From positions 1 to 9,505 of the forward strand of contig JACQIF010000060.1 in NCBI GenBank assembly GCA_016198635.1: 9,505 nucleotides of DNA. The letters run 5' to 3'. Source of the stretch: Candidatus Aenigmatarchaeota archaeon (GTDB taxonomy: Archaea > Aenigmatarchaeota > Aenigmatarchaeia > PWEA01 > JACQIF01). Both the position numbers and the translations under genes were made by a program. Below are positions 5,730-9,505 of this stretch, one piece after another; position 1 is the stretch's first letter; every line of letters begins with the position of its first letter. Under the pieces are notes generated by a model. The model saw only the letters and a program-made list of their open reading frames with translations, had not been told where the DNA came from and ran no database searches.

Positions 5730-6287
5730 ATGAGTCTGCGGTCAACGTCGGAACTTGAAAAGGCCGTCTTGCAAAGAAAACAATTTCTTGATAATACAGA
5801 ACTCTTCATCAGAGATGCTGTGAGGAGATACTGCACTTCTATTCCATCTGGCGGCAACCACGAGGAATTCTACGGTAGACGTGAAGGTGATCCTTGGAGA
5901 CACCTCAAACACGAAGTCCACGATTTTTTTGGTTTTGATCTAGGCTACACAGAGGGTGAGAATTGGTCTGAATTGGAATACGATGGTAACAGCACATCGT
6001 ATAGTATTCTTGGCACAGAGAAGGCGCGTATGAGCGTAAGTTACGATGGACAGCAAGTACTTCTTTTTAGGCCAGACGATCTGATGTGGATGATAGCTAA
6101 AGACATGCGACCCATAGTCCAAACCTTCAAAGACGGTCCCTTGGTGACGAAATTCAACGCTTTATTAAAAAATCCAGAAGGCGCATTTAAAAGATATGAA
6201 ACGGATTCTAAAAGAAAACAAGAGCAGGAGGAACGAAGAACGAGACAGGACGCGATTTTTTTAGATGCCAAACGCTTAAAAATATAG
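5730..6287 (+). CDS. Hypothetical protein, 185 residues
   Basis: I do not recognise the family. Residues 1-35 form a charged helix (MSLRSTSELEKAVLQRKQFL). The middle contains DPWRHLKHEVHDFFGFDLGY (54-73), an aromatic and acidic segment up to about residue 120, and DDLMWMIAKDMRPIVQTF (116-133). The end, from about 155, is strongly charged and probably helical or coiled (KRKQEQEERRTRQD). There is no signal peptide or membrane segment, so it is likely cytoplasmic. It begins 36 bases after the tRNA-Leu CCA and has no clear TATA box of its own, so it may be co-transcribed with the tRNA. It ends 6 bases before the convergent rnpB. It is more A/T-rich than pheS-pheT and could be a fast-evolving or acquired gene. 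The ORF is unbroken and no competing frame is better. Confidence 0.65.
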   Translation: MSLRSTSELEKAVLQRKQFLDNTELFIRDAVRRYCTSIPSGGNHEEFYGRREGDPWRHLKHEVHDFFGFDLGYTEGENWSELEYDGNSTSYSILGTEKARMSVSYDGQQVLLFRPDDLMWMIAKDMRPIVQTFKDGPLVTKFNALLKNPEGAFKRYETDSKRKQEQEERRTRQDAIFLDAKRLKI

Positions 6288-6293
6288 AAAATA
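6273..6293 (-). terminator. T-rich terminator of rnpB inside the end of the opposite gene
   Basis: Directly after the P1 3' strand the minus strand reads TATTTTCTATATTTTT, two U-tracts of the kind that end archaeal transcripts. These bases are also the last codons of the convergent 185-residue gene. Confidence 0.55.
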
Positions 6294-6726
6294 GTGTGCC
6301 GGACGTAGTCCACCTTATGTTAGGGCCCTCCGCAACAGTTTGGCACAGCTCGATGCTGTGCTAGCACTGCACGCTTCCCAGGCGGCCCATGCGACATTCA
6401 TCTTCAACAGGGACTCTCATCCCCGCGATCCCCGCCCTTACGAACGGGAACTAGCAGCCTACCCGCTCCTCTTTGGTCATCAGAGCCTACTTGGCCTTGC
6501 ACCACACCTCTCCGTCCGTTTCATCCCAAATACGAGCAAAGTCGCTTGCGTTCATCCCGAACGTATTCGAGTATCGTTTCTGATACGGAGTTAACCTTCG
6601 CAGGCTACAGGCTTTCGCCTGAGGTGCTTTCACGGGTGGGCGGACCTTCCTCAGTGCTCAACATTAACCCGGTTTTGACACCGAGTTTCATGATTCGAAC
6701 GCACCGGTAGTCGCTCGCCGGCACAC
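6294..6726 (-). ncRNA. rnpB: RNase P RNA (archaeal)
   Basis: Catalytic RNA that trims the 5' ends of pre-tRNAs. On the minus strand the conserved regions appear in order: CR I GAGGAAGGTCCGCCC (6638-6652); GCAAGGCCAAGTAGG (6486-6500) and GGGTAGGCTGCTAG (6451-6464) of CR IV; the AGATGAATGTC element (6393-6403); and CR V ACATAAGGTGGACTAC (6305-6320). The ends were set by helix P1: GTGTGCCGG (5') pairs with CCGGCACAC (3') over 9 bp, giving about 433 bases. CR I and CR V form P4 by CCGCC/GGTGG plus the bases beyond the bulged U. A TATA box lies 28 bases upstream and a T-rich tract follows. Differences from consensus in the core (AAGG for AAAG; ACAUAA for ACAGAA) are discussed as a finding. The short ORF on the opposite strand is not a gene. 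Confidence 0.9.
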
Positions 6727-6750
6727 CTCTTAAACACTATTAAAAACAAG

Positions 6751-6758
6751 TATAAATA
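6751..6758 (-). promoter_or_regulatory. TATA box of rnpB
   Basis: The minus strand reads CCTATTTATA at 6760-6751, centred about 28 bases upstream of the first base of helix P1 (6726). It thus places the TSS at the mature 5' end. Confidence 0.65.
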
Positions 6759-6790
6759 GGCTATATACATGTCATGAACAAGTAGTAACA

Positions 6791-6798
6791 TTTATATA
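6791..6798 (+). promoter_or_regulatory. TATA box of the transglutaminase-like gene
   Basis: TTTATATA is centred 26 bases before the ATG at 6821, predicting a leaderless transcript. It shares a 94-base divergent region with the rnpB promoter. Confidence 0.65.
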
Positions 6799-6806
6799 CT
6801 AGTTTA

Positions 6807-6820
6807 ACGATAATTATCGT
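6807..6820. promoter_or_regulatory. 14-bp perfect palindrome at the TSS, operator candidate
   Basis: ACGATAATTATCGT is its own reverse complement. It ends on the base before the ATG, between the TATA box and the coding start, where a bound dimer would block RNA polymerase. No regulator gene is seen next to it. Confidence 0.55.
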
Positions 6821-7441
6821 ATGGGCGATCCGAACGTTCTTGATGCAGGAAAGGTTCTTGGTATCTACGCTTCCCAGAAACCAAATAACGTCATTCCTAG
6901 GCTCGATGAAGGCGCTACGGTCTTGAGAGGATGGGGCAGTGCAGGCTCTTATGTTATCGACGATATAGACGGTGTGCTTTCCGGTCTCGACGGTCTTCCA
7001 GAAAATTTGCCATACGGTGACATACATAACCGGCTTGAGCCTGATACGGACCGTGTTGAGGATCTGTTCGGGCAGAACGCCAAAGAGGTAAACGGCAGAC
7101 ATGTCGCACCATTTTCTACAGTTATCAGAAATGGCGTTGGAGCATGTCTTGAGAAAGCCATGCTTACACAACTGGCATTGCAATGCACGACAGGCGTGCA
7201 AGAACATTATCTTATACCTATAGGAAGTGTGAAACAGGGCGAGTATTTCGACCCCCATGCCTTCAATTTGGCAAAAAGAAACGGTGCGTGGTTTCTGATC
7301 GATACGCAGATTCCTCTGTCCATTGATGAGAATCATATAGTGCGGCCTTATATAGCACCGGTTTTAGGAATCAATTCGCGGAAGGGGCATATTGCAGTCC
7401 GCGAAGATTGGCAGCTTGGAAGAACATATTCGTTGGTTTAG
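6821..7441 (+). CDS. Transglutaminase-like (papain-fold) cysteine hydrolase, putative
   Basis: 206 residues. The C-terminal half carries the transglutaminase-core pattern: RNGVGACLEKAMLTQLAL with nucleophile candidate C109, then DPHAFNLA with H146 (compare HaWn/HaWv) and GAWFLIDTQ with D161 (compare gWv.vDpt). The order C-H-D and the spacings of 37 and 15 residues suit a catalytic triad. Members of this superfamily are proteases, peptide N-glycanases or amidases as well as true transglutaminases, so the reaction is unknown. There is no signal peptide or membrane helix, so it probably acts in the cytoplasm. Residues 1 to about 95 are not recognised. The ATG coincides with the predicted TSS (leaderless), and a 14-bp palindrome directly before it suggests regulated expression. 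It ends 2 bases from the convergent LAGLIDADG-like gene. Confidence 0.72.
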   Translation: MGDPNVLDAGKVLGIYASQKPNNVIPRLDEGATVLRGWGSAGSYVIDDIDGVLSGLDGLPENLPYGDIHNRLEPDTDRVEDLFGQNAKEVNGRHVAPFSTVIRNGVGACLEKAMLTQLALQCTTGVQEHYLIPIGSVKQGEYFDPHAFNLAKRNGAWFLIDTQIPLSIDENHIVRPYIAPVLGINSRKGHIAVREDWQLGRTYSLV

Positions 7442-7443
7442 TC

Positions 7444-7983
7444 TCACCCACTCATCATACCCACAAACCTTCTCCCATTCGCCGGTCTCAACGACCCTAT
7501 CTTTGAGGCGAACGTACGGGCGTCGCGCACGTGCAGTTCATTCTTTTTAACAACAGAATTTATCTCGAACTCTATGAGAAGCGTTTGCACCTCTTTTAGA
7601 TCGGCAGCGTGCCACGGATATTTCAGCACGAGCGTCTTGTCTTCAAACGTACCGAGAGCGTCGAACAGCCCGCGCAGGAACGCAGCCTTATGATCCGGAC
7701 GGCCGTGCTTCACGTCTGGCGTCAGTGCCCATCGGCGTTCAGCATCAGGATGGCCGAAAGACGAGACGAGGATATCAAAGATATCCGGGGAGTGGACGAC
7801 GAGCGTGGAGCCTTCGGTCTTGTACTTGCCCGCAAGGTTTCGTTTGAGAAGCGCGTCGACGATGTCGATGAACTCGCTTTCATGCTCGATGTGTATTTCG
7901 TACGCCTCGTCACGCGCAACGAGCCTGCTCTTGCGGAGAAGCCCGCCCAGGTACGCCACCTCGACAGGGAACTTTGGGAGCAT
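7444..7983 (-). CDS. Degenerate two-repeat LAGLIDADG protein (probable DNA-binding, non-cleaving)
   Basis: 179 residues with two LAGLIDADG-type repeats. Repeat 1 starts VAYLGGLLRKSRL (9-21) and runs to about residue 78. Repeat 2 starts AFLRGLFDALGTF (101-113) and runs to about 168. Each is followed by the beta-beta-helix pattern of the fold (YEIHIEHESEFIDIVDALL; LVLKYPWHAADLKEVQTLL). In active homing endonucleases the eighth position of each motif is an acidic residue that binds metal; here it is S19 in repeat 1 and L110 in repeat 2, so cleavage is unlikely. It is free-standing, not inside an intron or intein, and looks domesticated, perhaps as a DNA-binding regulator (compare WhiA, which has a LAGLIDADG-type fold). 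The ATG at 7983 is about 26 bases from a TTAAAT box, so it is probably leaderless. Confidence 0.72.
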   Translation of the reverse strand: MLPKFPVEVAYLGGLLRKSRLVARDEAYEIHIEHESEFIDIVDALLKRNLAGKYKTEGSTLVVHSPDIFDILVSSFGHPDAERRWALTPDVKHGRPDHKAAFLRGLFDALGTFEDKTLVLKYPWHAADLKEVQTLLIEFEINSVVKKNELHVRDARTFASKIGSLRPANGRRFVGMMSG

Positions 7984-8005
7984 GCAGAAATTTGGGGAAG
8001 AACGG

Positions 8006-8011
8006 ATTTAA
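8006..8011 (-). promoter_or_regulatory. TATA-like box of the LAGLIDADG-like gene
   Basis: The minus strand reads GGTTAAATCC; its A/T core is centred about 26 bases upstream of the ATG at 7983. It lies only 3 bases from the stop of the upstream gene, within a 30-base gap. Confidence 0.45.
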
Positions 8012-8013
8012 CC

Positions 8014-8562
8014 TTAGTATGCGCCGTTCAGGCCCAGAATCATCTCTTCTTTGTCTGCCATATGGCACTCCAACTTGGAGTCGAGACTGTATACCGCGAG
8101 ATCGTCGTATACCATGCCTGCCATTGCTGCTGTTTTGTCTTCTCCACTGACCAAGTTCATGAAGTGTTGCGGTGTTGGCAGGCTTCCGTAGAATCTTCTC
8201 AGATCGCACGGAACCATGTAGACGCCTTTGCCATCAAGCCTCATGCGGATGCCTTCTCTGCCGCTGAAACCTTTGAATGGGGCAGGATCGTTTTCTATAC
8301 GTTCTATCTTGGCAGGCACGGAGTAAACGGTCGCCTGCTCTGTTGCCCCGCGGCCGAGCAGTATGTAGAAGGACTTTACGTCGTCCTGCAGCATTGCAAG
8401 CGTGCCCATGGCGAAGAGCCCATGCTCTTGGTCAATCCAGTCCTTGCTCCGAAGGAGGCGGCCTATCCTATCGGCGTCCCCGGAGTTGCCGGCCCGCCTC
8501 CAGTATCCGGGATAGCCCCTGTTTACAAAATTATCTTCAGGAAACCTTTGGATGCCTACCAC
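8014..8562 (-). CDS. Hypothetical protein, paralogue of the adjacent upstream gene
   Basis: 182 residues from the GTG at 8560-8562. I recognise no family, but the protein aligns over its length with its neighbour 8537-9040: GYPGYWRR against DAAYWQR at the N-terminus, then QEHGLFAMG/QEHALMALG, YILLGRG/VGVLGRG, IRMRL/VRLRL, RRFYG/LERYG, and VYDDLAVYSLDSKLE/SYNDIMVMRLDAALR. An ATG exists at 8619 but would overlap the neighbour by 83 bases; the paralogue begins at a point matching residue 14 here, so a start close to GTG 8562 (or TTG 8568) is more likely, leaving an overlap of about 26 bases and probable co-translation. There are no membrane helices or signal peptide. It lacks the CxxC found in its neighbour. 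Confidence 0.65.
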   Translation of the reverse strand: MVGIQRFPEDNFVNRGYPGYWRRAGNSGDADRIGRLLRSKDWIDQEHGLFAMGTLAMLQDDVKSFYILLGRGATEQATVYSVPAKIERIENDPAPFKGFSGREGIRMRLDGKGVYMVPCDLRRFYGSLPTPQHFMNLVSGEDKTAAMAGMVYDDLAVYSLDSKLECHMADKEEMILGLNGAY

Positions 8563-9040
8563 TTCCAATCCTAAAATCGTATGAAACTTCCGGTTCGCCT
8601 GCGAGGCGCAGCGCCGCATCGAGCCTCATGACCATGATGTCGTTGTATGAGGCGCTGAGGTTTACGTTCAATCCATCAAGAGGATAGATACGCGTGCCGA
8701 AGTTCTCAAAGCCGTAGCGTTCCAGAAAGTCCATGTCGAAATATGTCTCCATTATCTCGTTTTCATGAAGCCTGAGCCTGACATCCCCCTTCTTTTCAAG
8801 ATGCCCGTTATTGGTTGGAACTATGTATAGCGTGGGGATCCCCTTTAGTCCCCTGCCTAGTACACCAACAAACGATTCGATACCGACGTTAGCACAGTGT
8901 GAACAACCCAATGCCATCAACGCGTGTTCCTGAAGTTCTGGCTTCTCCCCGAATAGAACCTTGACGAAGCCCCTGCCTTTGCGTCCCATGTGCTTGCGTA
9001 GTTGAGGCATGCGCTGCCAATATGCCGCGTCCCCTTTCAT
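8537..9040 (-). CDS. Hypothetical protein with a CxxC motif, paralogue of the next gene
   Basis: 167 residues, family not recognised. QEHALMALG (37-45) is followed by CSHC (46-49), which could bind metal or be redox-active, though there is only one such pair and its paralogue lacks it. Then come VGVLGRG (58-64), VRLRLHENEIMETYFDMDFL (87-106), ERYG (107-110) and SYNDIMVMRLDAALRLAGE (131-149). No signal peptide or membrane segment is seen. The ATG at 9040 lies about 28 bases after a strong A/T box (9064-9072), giving a leaderless first gene. The following paralogue overlaps its end, so the two form one transcript. The 23S rRNA gene ends upstream on the same strand, separated by a T-rich terminator. 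Confidence 0.7.
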   Translation of the reverse strand: MKGDAAYWQRMPQLRKHMGRKGRGFVKVLFGEKPELQEHALMALGCSHCANVGIESFVGVLGRGLKGIPTLYIVPTNNGHLEKKGDVRLRLHENEIMETYFDMDFLERYGFENFGTRIYPLDGLNVNLSASYNDIMVMRLDAALRLAGEPEVSYDFRIGSGRHPKVS

Positions 9041-9063
9041 TGCTCTATCTTTGGACGTAGCAG

Positions 9064-9072
9064 AATATATTA
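9064..9072 (-). promoter_or_regulatory. TATA box of the paralogue pair
   Basis: The minus strand reads TAATATATTC here, centred about 28 bases above the ATG at 9040. It predicts a TSS at or one or two bases before the start codon. Confidence 0.6.
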
Positions 9073-9127
9073 TGCAGGTCGACGGGAGTCGAGGACACGT
9101 GCAGAGCGTCCGCTAACCCAGATGCAA

Positions 9128-9136
9128 ATTAAAAAT
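9128..9136 (-). terminator. T-tract terminator after the 23S rRNA
   Basis: The minus strand reads GGCACTATTTTTAATTTGC, a U-tract about 105 bases after the 23S 3' end. The GGCAC...CTATTTT context resembles the sequence after rnpB (GGCACACTATTTTC). Confidence 0.5.
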
Positions 9137-9239
9137 AGTGCCGTTCATAGTCCATAGAGTAGTGACCACTGTTTGAACCCAGGATCCGCTGAACCGCCGC
9201 AAGCAAGCCTGCGGCAATTGCGACGAACCCACGTCAAGA
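9137..9239 (-). other. 23S rRNA 3' trailer
   Basis: No gene is seen here. On the minus strand it holds a GC hairpin, GCCGCAGGC-TT-GCTTGCGGC (about 9195-9215), and further short dyads (GTTCA...TGAAC around 9143-9177). These may be part of the rRNA processing stem, whose other half would lie upstream of the 23S gene outside the window. No 5S rRNA or tRNA could be folded in it. Confidence 0.4.
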
Positions 9240-9505
9240 TTATTCTGGCGATTAGTACACGCGGGCTGAACACGTCGCCGTAGCTTCGTGCTTACACCCC
9301 GTGCCTATCAACGTCGTAGTCTACGACGGCCATGTGCCTATTTTTGAGGAACGCTTCGAGCTTAGATGCTTTCAGCCCTTATCGTCTGGCGCGTAGCTGC
9401 CCTGCAATGCCCGGTCGGACAACAGGTACACCAGTGGCGCCGAAAGGATGTTCCTTTCGTACTAATCCTTCCTTCCCCTCAGGCACTCGCGCACCCCTGT
9501 AAGAT
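9240..9505 (-). rRNA. 23S rRNA, 3' end (partial; 5' part beyond the window)
   Basis: The minus strand carries the last domain of large-subunit rRNA. It includes the sarcin-ricin loop region (9452-9463), the following GGCGCCACTGG and CTGTTGTCCGACCGGGCATT segments, GGGCTGAAAGCATCTAAGC, and the end GTGTTCAGCCCGCGTGTACTAATCG. The form is archaeal rather than bacterial. The exact 3' end is estimated (within about 10 bases), since the closing helix with the 5' end is not visible. One base of the sarcin-ricin loop differs from the near-universal sequence. No 5S gene follows within the window. Confidence 0.92.

Noticed and set aside
6340..6594. Open frame of 84 codons on the plus strand
   Set aside because: It lies wholly inside the RNase P RNA gene, opposite its conserved regions, and shows no protein motif.
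7609..8574. Long open frame of 321 codons on the plus strand
   Set aside because: It is antisense to the LAGLIDADG-like gene and its neighbour. The minus-strand frames have recognisable motifs, a paralogue and TATA boxes at the right distance; the plus frame has none, and the GC-rich codons of the real genes leave the opposite strand open.
9140..9240. A tRNA or 5S rRNA after the 23S gene
   Set aside because: The minus strand has CTGGGTTCAAAC, which resembles a T-loop, and a GC hairpin, but no acceptor stem or anticodon arm can be built, and no 5S consensus is present.
1..9505. CRISPR array, insertion sequence or prophage
   Set aside because: There are no regularly spaced direct repeats, no transposase or integrase motifs, and no terminal inverted repeats around any gene group.

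Overview
The window looks archaeal. Several coding starts are preceded by an A/T-rich TATA box about 25 bases upstream of the first codon (leaderless mRNAs). PheS/PheT are of the archaeal type, there is an archaeal-style RNase P RNA, and a tRNA carries an intron at a non-canonical position. The compact layout (1-base overlaps, a promoter sitting on a stop codon, convergent genes 2 to 6 bases apart), the short PheS and the intron in a tRNA T-loop fit a small-genome DPANN archaeon. My best guess is a Micrarchaeota-like lineage, but this is inference, not a demonstrated placement.

Layout. Bases 3-200 (+) are the C-terminal end of a glycosyltransferase. It overlaps tail to tail with a minus-strand pair, a CruF-like membrane protein (1183-1821) followed by a UbiA prenyltransferase (160-1182), which may make or modify a carotenoid or other isoprenoid lipid. 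A shared TATA-like box at 1852-1860 separates this pair from a plus-strand PAP2 phosphatase (1908-2372). The stop codon of the PAP2 gene lies inside the TATA box of the pheS-pheT operon (2397-5332), which encodes both subunits of phenylalanyl-tRNA synthetase.

The stretch 5333-5729 is an RNA-rich intergenic region. It holds a small tRNA-Leu-like fragment, a promoter, a pair of near-identical stem-loops and a tRNA-Leu(GAG) gene interrupted in its T-loop by an intron of about 41 bases. Next come an unrecognised 185-residue protein (5730-6287) and, convergent with it, the RNase P RNA gene (6294-6726, minus). A 94-base divergent promoter region links rnpB to a transglutaminase-like protein (6821-7441) that has a perfect 14-bp palindrome directly against its start codon.

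The last block is on the minus strand. From right to left it contains the 3' end of a 23S rRNA gene (running out of the window), a T-rich terminator, two tandem paralogous proteins of unknown family (8537-9040 and about 8014-8562), and a degenerate two-repeat LAGLIDADG protein (7444-7983).

Functionally this is mostly translation hardware (PheRS, tRNA-Leu, RNase P RNA, 23S rRNA) with a membrane-lipid gene group on the left and small uncharacterised proteins between. The most interesting points are the T-loop intron and G73 of the tRNA-Leu, the hairpin-repeat RNA upstream of it, a substitution in the sarcin-ricin loop of the 23S rRNA, the changed P4 helix of the RNase P RNA, the operator-like palindrome, and the paralogous pair of unknown proteins.
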